64,000 nt of DNA from Catenaria anguillulae PL171 (Eukaryota > Blastocladiomycota > Blastocladiomycetes > Blastocladiales > Catenariaceae), in NCBI GenBank assembly GCA_002102555.1, contig MCFL01000013.1:310001-374000 (forward strand), written 5' to 3'. A program made the position numbers and the translations under genes. Below the pieces are notes generated by a model. The model did not search any database. It saw only the letters and a list, made by a program, of their open reading frames with translations, and was not told where the DNA came from. This document shows, one piece after another, positions 32,189 to 43,249 of this stretch (positions are counted from its first letter, which is position 1; every line of letters starts with the position of its first letter).

Positions 32189-34117
32189 TCATCCAACGAA
32201 ACTCGCTGGGACTTCCTTCGCAACCTGCACATACTCCTCCACGGGCACCTGCCATCCTCCTTCTCCACCATGCGCGCCCTGCCCACCAAACCAGAAAACA
32301 GCCCATCCTCCCTTTGGCCCGGCAGCCTGCGGCGCAACGGCGCCAAGCTTGACCATACCATCAGACCGTGCAAAGTACCACGGGTTGACCTTGTTGTCTG
32401 CCCGACTGCGCCAAACGAGCCCGTCGCGACACACATCATCGCGCAGGGTCATCCACAAGATGTCGGCCACGCCGCCCGATTGTACCTTTGGGCTCACGGC
32501 AAACTTGTCGAGATAGGGCACCGAGCGGCGGTCGCCTTCGAGCGTGATGATGGCGGCGCCAGAGTAGTCGCCAGCTATCACGACCGAGTGCAGGCGCGAT
32601 GCGATGCGCGTGTAAAAGCGGTCAGCGTCGAGTTGGCGGCCGAACGAGGATTCGAGAAGGTGGGTGAGTTTGAGAATGTTGACATGATCGAGCGATTGGA
32701 CGATCCGGATCGGGACGCCGAGGCGCAAGACCGTGGGTGGGACTTGGCGGGCGGCCGCGGGAACCGGTGGCACGGGTGTCACTTCATCTGAATCGAGAGG
32801 ATCGTCCACAGTTGACGATGAGGTTGACGCTGAATGTGGAGGTGGACGATGAGGCAGGGAAACGGCCACCAGCGGTTTGTCGGTCAAGTAATGCGATACG
32901 ATGGCGGCTGATGCACCAGCGGAAGCAATGACTGCGGTCGCGGACGGTGGAAGAACTGAAAGGACACGCTGCGCTTGTGCCAAATCATCCTGGGCACCTG
33001 CGGGCACCTCCTTGAGAACAGAATCAAACTCCATAGCCAAGTTGATAAATGCCCGACCACCAACGGCGCCCGTGCGCATCATACCCCGATCCGGAATCCC
33101 GCCTCGAGCACGATTCACAATCACCAGTTTGCTTGGCAAACAACGGCGCACAAAGTGGCGCGCCGGATCCATGGTACGGTTCACGTCGTTGGGTCCCGAG
33201 GCCGACACCTGCGGTGTGGATCCGAGTTCCTTGGCAAGGGCCGTCATGGCCAAAGCCAGCGTCAAGGGTACGGTGCGTGAGGTGGACCAGGTAGTGGCAA
33301 GTGGGGCCAGAACCGGGATGACGGCCTTGTCGAGGCAGGACTGGAGCGACGTCACGTCCACTGCAGGTGGGGTAAGGGTGTCGTCGATGGCAGTGCCGTT
33401 GGAGTCGTCGACAAGGTGAAAGACGCTTGAAGGCAGCGGGCGCGCAATGGCGCCAGCAGCATGAAGGGCACGGGCGACTTGATCGCATGCCGTGATTTGT
33501 TCAGACCGGAACGAGGCAGGATCGCGTAAGGCGAGCGGCGGAATCACGGTACTCGGGGTGAATTCCACTTCGTCCAGCTCGGCTTCCGGGTCAATCACGG
33601 TACCGTCATCATGTACCAAGCTCGGCGGCGGCGGCTCTGCCGGATCGAGGTCAACAACAATGATGGGTGTGACGGCGAGGCGGTGCAAAGCAACGAGGTT
33701 TGCAGCCACATTTTCGGCGGCCGATGGCGACAGGGGCCATTGCAACTGAACGAGCGCAATGTGCACCGAACTCGGCCCGCCAGAGCTGGGGGACTGGTTG
33801 AGGGTCGTGGGCGATGGCGGAAACGACGAGTCGGGGCGGTGCAGGTGCAGGTCGTATTTGCGCACATAGCTTGCAGCTTCACGGGGAGAGGGGGCACCTG
33901 CGGCCAGGATACGCGAGATGATGGCTTGGGAAGTCGGACGGGCTGCCGCGGCGATTGGGACATGGTGAAAGTGCCGAGGCAAGAGATTGAAGCGGATCGG
34001 GTGCGCACAATGGATCCAAATGCTCTCCACCGACCGTGGAAAGGTAGGCGTCGATGCCTGGCAAGTTTTCTTGACGAGAAGCCATGGCGGAGCACGCGGA
34101 CGAAAGTGGGAAAGCAT
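32189..34117 (-). CDS. ARG2: Mitochondrial N-acetylglutamate synthase
   Basis: Makes N-acetylglutamate from acetyl-CoA and glutamate, the first step of arginine/ornithine synthesis, in the mitochondrial matrix. It is a single exon of 642 residues. The N-terminus is basic and Ser/Thr-rich (MLSHFRPRAPPWLLVKKTCQ), as for mitochondrial import. Residues about 115-400 form a degenerate amino-acid-kinase-like domain (VHIALVQLQWPLS, VTPIIVVDLDPAEP, KLVIVNRARGGIPDRG). The C-terminal 150 residues form the vertebrate-like GNAT domain: YTRIASRLHSVVIAGDYSGA, then VPYLDKFAVSPKVQSGGVAD, ending NPWYFARSDGMVKL. This is the fungal Arg2 order, without an attached NAG kinase. Family members are feedback-inhibited by arginine; the sequence here does not show this directly. 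Confidence 0.93.
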   Translation of the reverse strand: MLSHFRPRAPPWLLVKKTCQASTPTFPRSVESIWIHCAHPIRFNLLPRHFHHVPIAAAARPTSQAIISRILAAGAPSPREAASYVRKYDLHLHRPDSSFPPSPTTLNQSPSSGGPSSVHIALVQLQWPLSPSAAENVAANLVALHRLAVTPIIVVDLDPAEPPPPSLVHDDGTVIDPEAELDEVEFTPSTVIPPLALRDPASFRSEQITACDQVARALHAAGAIARPLPSSVFHLVDDSNGTAIDDTLTPPAVDVTSLQSCLDKAVIPVLAPLATTWSTSRTVPLTLALAMTALAKELGSTPQVSASGPNDVNRTMDPARHFVRRCLPSKLVIVNRARGGIPDRGMMRTGAVGGRAFINLAMEFDSVLKEVPAGAQDDLAQAQRVLSVLPPSATAVIASAGASAAIVSHYLTDKPLVAVSLPHRPPPHSASTSSSTVDDPLDSDEVTPVPPVPAAARQVPPTVLRLGVPIRIVQSLDHVNILKLTHLLESSFGRQLDADRFYTRIASRLHSVVIAGDYSGAAIITLEGDRRSVPYLDKFAVSPKVQSGGVADILWMTLRDDVCRDGLVWRSRADNKVNPWYFARSDGMVKLGAVAPQAAGPKGGWAVFWFGGQGAHGGEGGWQVPVEEYVQVAKEVPASFVG

Positions 34118-35766
34118 ATTGATGAATCGTTCAAGTTGGTAGCTGAAAAGGGTCGGTGTTTATGGTGGCCAGAACCAAGCCGAGATTTCTTGCTGCTGTT
34201 GCGATTCCCGGTGACGATGGAAGTGGAACGGCTCGGGCAGCTGAAATGAGCTTGGACAAGAGTAGTGCGATGATGAGGTTTGTTGAGCTGTCAGCTGCAG
34301 TGGTGGATCGAGTTGCGCCAGTTTCGGTGGATCCGTAGAATCAACAATGTCTGCGTGTGCTGGTCGCCGACAATGACGGCTGATTGTGGTGCATAACAGT
34401 TGAGCGAGCTTGGAAACAGAGTCAAGTGGGTCCAGGGCTGTATTGCATAGAGATTTCAAACATCATTCAGTCTATTTCATGGATTAATGATGCTCTCGTT
34501 GCACCGGTATCATAAATACAGACACCTTCCCGCTAAATGACGATCCCAGTCACGCCCGTGGGTGTTCGCACCGTCCTCCCCCGTCGAAACGCCGTCTCGA
34601 TTGAATTGCACATGTCCATCCATAGCCACCAGCCCGCAAACACGATCCACGAGTTCCCGACTCGCAACCTCGGAAAACTCCTGGGTCTGTTGGGCCAACG
34701 CAAGCGCACAATCTGCGAAGGCACACCTGACACAGTCACCTTGGAGCTTGCCCCGGACTGAATTGCAGAAACATCCCGCATTTTCGAGATTGCGGGACGC
34801 GATAGCCACGTCACGGGCGAGCAGAGCAGATGTTGGACCCTTAGCTCCTAACTTGTACCCCGAAATCTGTACGGCTGTACGGCTTGTTGCCACTTGATTG
34901 AGGTAAGGTCGGTGAAGCCTACGAGTTGTACCATTGCCAGCTGCTCTTGTTGAGGAGCACCATGCCTGCAATTCGACCAGAACTTGCGGTTGACTGGCGA
35001 ATCTTTACCTGTGGCGAGCAATGCTGCAAGCAGGCTGCGGGAAACCTTTGGCGGTGTGCTTGGGTTTTTGCGTGCGAACGTGGTGGCATTGTATCCACCT
35101 CAGGTGCGGTCGAAGCTTTGTTGCACGAAGCGATGTTGCGAATGATGACGGCGACTCACGCTGTCCTCACCCAAATCAAGGTTGGAAATGGAGGCGTCGG
35201 TGACCGCGGATGAGTGTGCTGTGGGTTGCACAACGGCTTGCTCTGACTGTACGGCGAGTGATTCTGGTTCTTGCGATGATTGTTCGAGCTGTGCAGAATA
35301 CCCTGTGCCCCCCATGGGTGACTTTCATTGCGGCCCGGAACCGCCCACCAAAGCGGACCTCTGGTCCTTGGTTGTGTATGAGAATGGCATTTTGCTGGTC
35401 TGAAGGAGATCTTGACCCGACTTGCCTTTCTCTTCTTCCCATATTCCAGTTCCCGTGAGCGATTATTTTGCATGCCGAACTCCAACCAACTGCACTTGAC
35501 TCAGACGCGTTTCCATTCCTCAAGTACACCTTTCTTCCTTCCTGTGACTTTTGTTTTAGCCCTTGCTTGACTCAATGTATTGAGGGTATAGACGCGAGAG
35601 CTTGTACTTATGGTCGATGGTCTGGCCCCGCTTGTGAGATTTTTTTTTCAATGCTGACAGGGCAAGCACATGCAACAAAGTGATCATGATTGGGATCACA
35701 GAACAAATAAACAACCTTCCAGATGAAAACATCAACATACAAAGTGGGAACTGTTTGCCCCGCTCG
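34118..35766. other. Stretch with repeat copy B and only weak open frames
   Basis: A plus frame at 34537-34761 (75 codons, HEFPTRNLGKLLGLLGQRKR) and a Cys-rich plus frame at 35182-35403 (CTTACSDCTASDSGSCDDC) are the best candidates, but neither has a domain, and the second runs into the dispersed repeat. A minus frame at 34510-34971 overlaps the first. None is called as a gene. Confidence 0.4.
35309..35582 (-). repeat. Dispersed repeat, copy B
   Basis: The reverse complement matches copy A at 27221-27512 over its whole length (see that entry for shared blocks). The two copies face each other across about 7.8 kb that includes the universal stress protein and N-acetylglutamate synthase genes. 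I see no terminal repeats or obvious target-site duplications, and no tRNA-like promoter boxes. Confidence 0.85.
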
Positions 35767-36627
35767 TCACACATGACCCACACCGGGACGCTTCAAGCTC
35801 GCTTTACTCTGCTGCTGGCTTTTCTGTCCGGCAGCTGATTGCGCCGACGCACCAAGCGTGGTTGGCACACGGCTCAACGGCTTGGAGGATGGTAATGGCG
35901 AATGACTCTGCTCGGCATCATGATTTGTCCACAACGGCTTGCCTGACCACTGCGACCACCCGTTCCACAAGAATGCATCATCTCCAAACTGCATTGTCGG
36001 CGACTTTGGACTCACTGCGCGGACCGACGGCGATAGGGGTGTAGAGATGTGCGTCGTTGGGGACGAGCTGAGCGGCATCTTTGGCGACGGCAGGCCGGGA
36101 GACATGATCCGATTTCCCTTTGGCGAGAGTGGTGCCTGGTTGCGCGAAAAGTGCGTGGGCAGCACGTATTGTTTGGGCAAGTGCGGCGCCATCCATTGCG
36201 GCACACGCGATAGGTCAAGGAGCCAAGCACCTTTCCCAAAGCTTGTGTCTGGGAGATACGTGTGGACAGTGGGGCGGGTGTTGATGGAGATGGTGCGCTG
36301 GGGCTCTAGCTGCAGCTGTTGGAGCTGTTGCTGGCGCGGTTGGGGGGTAGGAGAGTGAGTTTTCACTTGTGTTGGCGATTGAGGCCTGGGAGGAGCGGAT
36401 GCAGGCCGTTGAGGAAGAGGATGGCGCTGCTGCTGAGTTTTCGCTGCGGTGCCAGCTTGATGTTGAGCGACAGCCTGGCGTTGGGCAGAGTGAACGAGTT
36501 GACGGCCCATGGTTCTGGTGCTTTGGAAGAGAGTAAGCAATGATGATAGGGTGATGGCAAGTGTTGCAATAGGGTAGCCCATACCTGCCGACCTAGCGAG
36601 CCTGGCCAGGATATTTGTAGGAAGCAC
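35767..36627 (-). CDS. Hypothetical Ser/Thr-Pro-rich protein
   Basis: Open frame of 286 residues without a family I recognise. The N-terminus could form a membrane segment (MGYPIATLAITLSSLLTLF), or translation may begin later at MGRQLVHSAQRQAVAQH. The middle is Gln/Pro-rich (PRQQQLQQLQLEPQ), followed by a well-formed block GAWLLDLSRVPQWMAPHLPK and many Ser-Pro or Thr-Pro sites (LSPKGNRIMSPGLPSPK, TPLSPS, SPKSPT) that suit proline-directed kinases. It ends ...SLKRPGVGHV. Upstream minus-strand pieces (36722-37834) may be further exons of the same gene. Confidence 0.5.
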   Translation of the reverse strand: MLPTNILARLARSAGMGYPIATLAITLSSLLTLFQSTRTMGRQLVHSAQRQAVAQHQAGTAAKTQQQRHPLPQRPASAPPRPQSPTQVKTHSPTPQPRQQQLQQLQLEPQRTISINTRPTVHTYLPDTSFGKGAWLLDLSRVPQWMAPHLPKQYVLPTHFSRNQAPLSPKGNRIMSPGLPSPKMPLSSSPTTHISTPLSPSVRAVSPKSPTMQFGDDAFLWNGWSQWSGKPLWTNHDAEQSHSPLPSSKPLSRVPTTLGASAQSAAGQKSQQQSKASLKRPGVGHV

Positions 36628-36899
36628 AAGTGCTCCATCGATATGTAGGAATCATGCTGTGTGGGTGGTTGGGCGGACATGCCAGTTGGTTGGTTCGTCT
36701 CACGATTTGTGATCGCGTTTCTCACAATTGAACGTGGGCTGCCAACGGCAGACAGTTGTAGTTGGAAATACAGGTCGAATAATCAGAGCGGAAATTTGCA
36801 TTGTTAATTTGAGCACACGACGGCGAAACGAGAAACGAGGTTGAAGATAAACAGCGAGCAGAAGCGATCTTGCGATGAATAGGAAGACAGACAACAAGC

Positions 36900-37834
36900 G
36901 TTGAGATGACGACACTTCCTCGCAACATACTTGACCACAAGCCGGTCACTGCATGTACACATGTCGATAGACCCAAACATGAAACCAGCACACACACCGA
37001 CCCCAACGTCCTCCGACCTGCCTTGCGAATCATCAGCTCCGCCAAAATCGATACCTTGGGCTCTGTCTCCACCGCGTCGACCAACAAACGGACTCGCCAA
37101 TAACCGGTCAGAACCTTGTGCGAGTATCCAGGCGGCGCCGGGTGCGACGTGTAGGCCAAGAGAGTGAGGTCCATGGTGCCGTTGTCCGAGGACGACGACG
37201 AGAAATGCCGCTGACCTTGGCGAACAGGCTCCTCATTGGGCTGCATAGGAATCTGCGGCATCCTAAGGGCTGGACCAGCCAGGATCGAATTGTACGCTGG
37301 TTCCTCGAGCAAGTCGATGGGAGGGGACGAGCCGACTTAGCAGGCCATGATTGAATGAATCTTGACTTGTTCCAGCAAACGAGAGACACGAAGCACAGGC
37401 AATGAGTAGTTGAGGTCAATCAATCATGCAATCAACGGCGTCGAGCCTTGCGCTGCCACTTCCAGGTTGGGGGAGTGAGGCGGGAACTCGATCGGATGTA
37501 CATCCGTGCTTGTGCATGCGACGAGGAACGGTGGCAAAGAATTGGACTGCGGGGAACATGCGCTCATCAAGAATGCTGCGTCGACGGAGCCCTTGAGGCC
37601 GCCGAGGAGACTGGATGAATGGTTGGGCTTGCAAGTTTTGGTCTGGGGGTGGTGATTGAAAGTGAGCGATCTGAGTCTAGAGAACCAGCAGAACGTCACG
37701 GTTGCAATGACAATGCAAAAACGAGCAAGAAGATGCAAGAGGAAGAAGAATGACGAAATCTTGGGGGTTGGATCGAACGCTGCAGCCCACGGTAAACATC
37801 CATCAACCCACTTGACCAACCGCACGAGAACCAC
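36900..37834 (-). CDS. Possible hypothetical gene, exon structure unresolved
   Basis: Two protein-like pieces on the minus strand: 37424-37650 (LKGSVDAAFLMSACSPQSNS, DVHPIEFPPHSPNLEVAAQG) and about 37060-37312 (LEEPAYNSILAGPALRMPQI, TMDLTLLAYTSHPAPPGYSH, then TGYWRVRLLVDAVETEPKVS). The text reads as coding and could be one spliced gene, perhaps joined to the 35767-36627 frame. I could not fix the donor and acceptor sites, so bounds are approximate and the function is unknown. Confidence 0.3.
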
Positions 37835-38332
37835 GAGGGAACTCGAGGGATGGCAAGAAGTACGGACGGGCCCACGTCAGAGATTCCCCGGCTCATTGAC
37901 TCGGAAGGAATTTGTGAAGGGAATCGGTGGGGGCAAAAAGGAGGGACGTACAGTAGAGGCGGGGTCAGCAGGGCCCATGGCGCATGGGCGCATTGTGCGG
38001 GGCCATAAATTGCTGGGCGACATTGGCATGGTGTGCGACACCGTATTTTCTTTACTTAAGCAGATAGGCGGCGAGAGGTGACTTTTGGGACTGCACATGC
38101 CTGACCACTGGCCAGGAGAAAATACAAGTGACCCAACGGCCGCCGATGCAACGCTGTCACGGATCGAGCGCGCATGACGGACGGTTTCCAAGGTTGAACT
38201 TGGGCCGGCGCCGGAATTCGAATCATTCGGACACAAATCCACAGCACAAGACTTGATAAAAGGTCAACATCAGTTCATGCATTGCACCTCGCGGCATCTG
38301 TGCTTTGAGAGGAATATCACAAACCCCGAAAG
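37835..38332. other. Intergenic stretch upstream of the rhomboid gene
   Basis: About 500 bases with no coding signal that I can support. It presumably carries the promoter of the rhomboid gene; an A/T-rich segment with TTTTCTTTACTT lies near 38046. Confidence 0.4.
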
Positions 38333-39422
38333 ATGAACCGATTCCTGTCGACGATTTCCTCGTCCTCGATGCTCCGTGTTCGTGTTGGAGCCAAGCCCGC
38401 TCGCCCGCAGCTACCCGCCCCGATCATGGCAAGTCGATCCTTCTTCACGTCGACTGCTGGCCATGACTTCAAGTCTCCCAGTCGGACCAATGCCTCCCTG
38501 CTCTCAACACTCTACCGCACCCAGTTCCACGCGCAATTTGCACAAATGCGCACTCGTGCTACCGACCTTGCCAATCGAGGTGCGCGCACAACTGGCCTCA
38601 CGGCAACCCGATCGTACCGCATCTACAACAACAACCGTCCGCGGTACCGCCAGTTCTTTGACCGGTACCCAGAGCTGCCCCTGTATGCCATCATTGCGTC
38701 CAATGTGGGCATATTCTTGCTGTGGACGTATGCAAAAGAAAACAGCAGACAGTATGGGGACCCGAGTTGGCTTCGCTTTATGTTGTCCAACTTTATGCTC
38801 AACGAGACGAATGCAAAGGAGCGGCCCTGGACCATTCTAACTGCCAATTTCAGTCATGCTGGTACGACTATCCGTGTCTTGTTTTCTCCGGTGCAACCAA
38901 TGATTGTTGACTCGCCTGGTTGCATTGATGTACATAGATTTGGCCCACCTGGGTATCAACATGTTTGTCCTGCACTCGTTCGGCACCACCGTCATCTCCA
39001 CTCTGGGCGCTCCCTCCTTTCTGGCCCTGTACGGTGCGTGTGCCCTCGGAACCTCGCTCGCGTCGCTGGGCTACCGCCAATACAACGAATGGCGCATGCG
39101 CCAGCGGCTTCCCCCGGGATGGTTTAGCGAAAAGCTCGTCAAGGCGTCGCAACCGCGCGGATCGCTTGGCGCGTCTGGATGTGTCATGGGCACCAGTGTG
39201 CTGTTTGCGTGCTTGCATCCGACAGCAACCATTTACTTGATGCTGGTGCTGCCCGTGCCTGCATGGGCGTGTGTTGCCGGGTTTATGGGTTACGACTTGT
39301 ATCGGGCGGCAAATCAGAGTGGTGGTGGCACCGACGTGGCGGGGCATTTGGGTGGAGGTGCTGCAGGGCTGGCGTATTGGATGTTAGCGCTGCGGAGCGG
39401 CAGGGGAGTGAGAAGGTGGTAG
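38333..39422 (+). CDS. Rhomboid-family intramembrane serine protease, probably mitochondrial (2 exons)
   Basis: Exons 38333-38861 and 38938-39422 give about 337 residues. The N-terminus is Ser/Arg-rich without acidic residues (MNRFLSTISSSSMLRVRVGA), as for mitochondrial import. Membrane segments follow: YAIIASNVGIFLLWTYA, then the conserved TANFSHADLAHLGINMFVLH made by the splice, then FLALYGACALGTSLASLG. The catalytic Ser lies in GASGCVMGTSVLFACLH (G-x-S-G) and the catalytic His in DVAGHLGGGAAGLAYW. Both members of the Ser-His dyad are present, so it looks active. It resembles the Pcp1/PARL group, which processes inner-membrane proteins such as fusion GTPases; group assignment rests on the leader and the late His segment. 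Confidence 0.88.
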
Positions 39423-39610
39423 ACGATAGCTGGGATTTGGAGGTCAATACACGGCTTGTTCAATACATATTTCTTATCACGCTGACGTGATGCCCACTTC
39501 GAAATGGAGCGATCGACGCACTTCAGCTATAGCTTAAGCGAAGTGAGCGAAAGCAAACGTCGAATCGATTGTTGAGTGTATTGACGACACGAGTAAACAC
39601 TGATGACTGA

Positions 39611-42600
39611 ATGCATTCTGTTGCATGCACACCACTGTCCGCAATGCATCCCCGTAGCAGCAAGAATCCAGTGACTCACCCGCAACACCAAGACTCTCCG
39701 TCGCCCTCCAAGCGCCTCAAGACTTCTGCCTCCGTCTCCTCGTCCTCCGCAGCCATGCTAGCCGGCACCCCTGCGTCTTCTTCCCGCTCGTCGTCCTCGG
39801 CAGCGGCAGCCTCTGGTTCCTCGGCACGCCCTGGGTCTGCGCCTGGTGCATCCTCGGCTGCATCACCACCAACCACGCGGCCGTCGTTGCGCTTCGGCTC
39901 CAACCTCGGCTTCATGCAGCATGCCAAAGCAAAAGGCTTCTCTTCGCCGTCGACGCTGTCTTCTGCGGCACTCGCTTCACGTTCGGCATCTGCCTCGGGA
40001 CTCTCCTCCACCACCAACTCAAACAGTACAAACAACAACGGCTCCTCCACATTTGGAAGCAAGTACAACGCGCCGAAAATCGTGATCCGGGGGCTCGTCT
40101 CCAAGCCGGTCTTGCCGGCCGATTTCCGGGACTCGACCTGGGCAACGCTCGAGCGTGCCATCACATGCATCCTGACGCGCCAGCCGCTGCCGCCCGGCCA
40201 GGGCCACGGTCTCGAGGACTTGTATCGCAGCTGCGAGGCACTGTGCACGCACAAGCATGGCGAGTGGGTCTATGCGCAGGTGACGAGGGTGCTTGGCGAG
40301 CACGCGACGCGGGTGCATACTGGGCTCATCAGCGATAGCGGCGCCGGCACGGCACATGTGGGCAAGAGCGGCGTCGACGAGGCTAGCGAGTATCTCACGA
40401 GGCTTGTGAGTGCCTGGGCTCAGTACACTGAGGCACTGAGGCTTGTGAGGGCCGTGCTCTTGTATTTGGATAGGACGTATGCGCTGCCAAAAGGTCAGAC
40501 CCCCTTGTGGGAGGTGGGCGTGGACGCCTTTTTGCATCATGTGTTGAGTGCCCCCGCTGATGCGTCTCCTGCCGTTCCAGCAAACAAGACTGTTCAGAAC
40601 GCCGCCGTGGACGCCACCATCACGCTGGTTCGCGCGTTTCGGCAACTGGCACCCTCGGGCCCGGCCACGGCAGAGGGCATGGACGTGGACGTGGACCCGA
40701 CCGCCACGGGCCACCTTGCCCTGATCCGCGCCGTGGCCGACTTGCTCATTGCCACCAACCAATACACCAAAGTGCTCGAGCCCGCACTGCTGCATACAAC
40801 GACCCAAGACCTGACACAATCGTCGATAGCAACCCTCCACCAGCTCGCCGCAACCTATCCATCGTCGCCGCTCGACTTGGCCACTGCCTACCTGCACCAC
40901 ACACACGTCACGCAGCACGTCAATGCCCTGCTCGCCTCACACTTGCCGCCCGTGACCACCGAGCCGCTCACGAGCGCCGTGCTCGATGCACTCGTGACCA
41001 CCCACCGGTTCCAAGCGCTCTTGCCCGGCGTGCCGTACTGGCTCGCAAAGGGCCGCACGGCCGAGCTGGCGGCGGTCGCGCGTCTCCTCGAACAGGTCGG
41101 GTGTTTCTTACCCGATTTTACCAATGCCGTGTACGCGTGGGCAAACGACATGGCCAAGGTTGTGATTCAAGGGCGCGCGGGCCAAATCGAGATGGCCAGG
41201 GAGGCAGTCGAGGTGTCGAGGGCGCGCGCAGAGCGGTGTGGGCTCGTTGCACCTGGGTCGGGCGCACGGGCTGCCGCACAAGCGGCGGCCTTGGCCGGTG
41301 CCAGTGCGAGCGGTGGTGGGCCGGTTATCACGGTGTCAAGCGCAGAGAATATCCGCATCATCGAGGAGCTGATGACGATCAAGGTCCACCTCGAGTGGAT
41401 TGCCGGCGAAATAGGCGCGGGAATGCCAAAGGACAAGGCGGCCGCCTCGGCGGATCCCGCGGCCGTGTCCAAGCGCGACGTGACCGGGTTGGTCCGGCGG
41501 ACGGTCGATCAGGCGCTCGCGGATGCTATGAATGCAGTGGCCAAGGAGGCGCATCCGGCGGAAAAGCTGGCAAAGTATGTGGATGGGTTCATGAAGAGTA
41601 AGCGGACGGCAGCCACGGAGCCCGTGGCCGGTGGCGGCAAGTCGACGGTGGATTTGGTGGTGGAGCACGTCATGCAAGTGTTTCAATACCTCAAGGACAA
41701 GGATACCTTTCTCAAGTTTCACAAGAAGGATTTGGCGAGGCGCTTGTTGCAGGGTACGGTGACGAGTGACGACGCGGAAAAGGAGTTGGTCAAGCAGTTG
41801 TCCAAGGGTATGCAAAGCCATGGTGTACCCCTCATTCCTCGATACCGAACTCTCACTCACTTGTTTCCGAATGTACAGAGCGAGGCCACGAGGTCAGCGA
41901 GCCGCTCAACAAAATGTTCCACGACGTGTCTCAATCCAAATCCCTGCGCACCGAATTCCGTGCCTCGTCCATTTTCAAATCTGCGCGTCCCACGGTCGAT
42001 CTCGACGTGACTGTCGGCCAAGAATCTGTGTGGCCATCCGACTTGTCGACCTTTGCCTCATTTGCTCCGCCCACCAAACCCCACTCAGCATCAGCTCCGC
42101 CGCCCGTGCTTGGCCCCAACGTGCACCTGCCGCCGGACCTTGCGCATGCCATGGACACGTTCAACAAGTGGTATGCGAGCGCGCAAAAGGGCCGGACGTT
42201 GCGGTGGCAACTTGAGCTGGGCACGGTGCTTGTCCATGCGCATTATGGCAAGGATTTCGTGTGTACCATGCCCATGGCGCTCGTGTTGCTCGCATTTAAC
42301 GAGTTCCCGCCCGAACAAGCGCTTGGGTTTGGCGAGTTGGCGAGCATCACGGGCTTGGACAAGAAGGTGTTGCGCATCACGCTGCAGAGTATGAGCTGCA
42401 CTCCCAAAGTCAAGGTGCTCTTGAAATCGCCGCCGCCGGGCAAGACGGGTGGGGATGTCAGGGACGACGACAAGTTTGTGGCCGTGACCAAGCTCGACCA
42501 CAAGGCCGTCCGCATCAAGTTGCCAAGCGTGGTTCCAAAGGAGGTGGAAGAGATGGATGCGGCAAAGACGCGCGGACAGGTCGAAACGGATCGCACGGGC

Positions 42601-42798
42601 GCCCTGGATGCGGCCGTCGTCAGGGTCATGAAGGCCAGGAAGCGGTTGATGCATGCAGAGTTGTTTGCCGAGGTCGTCAGGCAGTGCAACTTTGGGGTCG
42701 ATGCTGCCATGTTCAAGAAGCGGGTCGAGGATTTGATGGAGAGGGAGTTTTTGGCCAGGGAGGACAAGGAGAAGAATGTATATATTTACTTGCCGTGA
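39611..42798 (+). CDS. CUL4: Cullin-4-like ubiquitin ligase scaffold (2 exons)
   Basis: Scaffold of a cullin-RING ligase that would bind a DDB1-type adaptor at its N-terminus and Rbx1 with an E2 at its C-terminus. Exons 39611-41807 and 41879-42798 give about 1,038 residues, against about 760 in typical CUL4, mostly through a Ser/Ala/Asn-rich N-terminal leader of about 155 residues. CUL4-type start of the fold: KIVIRGLVSKPVLPADF and LEDLYRSCEALCTHK. Cullin homology: FHKKDLARRLLQGTVTSDDA, RGHEVSEPLNKMFHDVSQS, WQLELGTVLVHAHYGK. The neddylation site is in VVRVMKARKRLMHAELFAEV (Lys of VMK). C-terminus REDKEKNVYIYLP matches the family end. An alternative Met lies at 39644. Confidence 0.92.
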
Positions 42799-43249
42799 GC
42801 GGCGAGTCAGCCGAGTTCGGGGACATGATGCTTTGCTCCCTGACAAGTGTTTGTTGTTGTTGTTTCCCATGTCCATTCTCGATATCTCAGCACCTCCGCT
42901 TTCAATCTCACTTTGTTGGATCCAAGTTGACATTGATTGTTCATTTTGCAAGCAGTTGTCATGATGCTGTGTTGTCCATTCCTGTCCACCTTTCCCATGC
43001 ATACATGCCCATTCAATATGTCCTCGACGAGCTCAACACCACCATGCTCGTAGGCGATTTTGTCCTCGTCCACCGTCACGTCGCGTCCAAAACATGTGGT
43101 GCGGCGGCCAACGGCGATCCGATCCGCAATCGTTCATTGCAATCTCTTTAAAGCTGTCAAACGTTTGCAAATCACTCGTACTGACCGATTCTCTCCCCTT
43201 AATAGCTTATGCAACCGCCATGTATTTCCCAGTTGCAACCTAGCATACC
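42799..43249. other. Intergenic stretch between CUL4 and the GAR transformylase gene
   Basis: 450 bases with no coding signal. It holds the 3' end of CUL4 (T-rich, TTGTTGTTGTTGTTTCCC near 42851) and the promoter of the next gene on the same strand. Confidence 0.5.
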
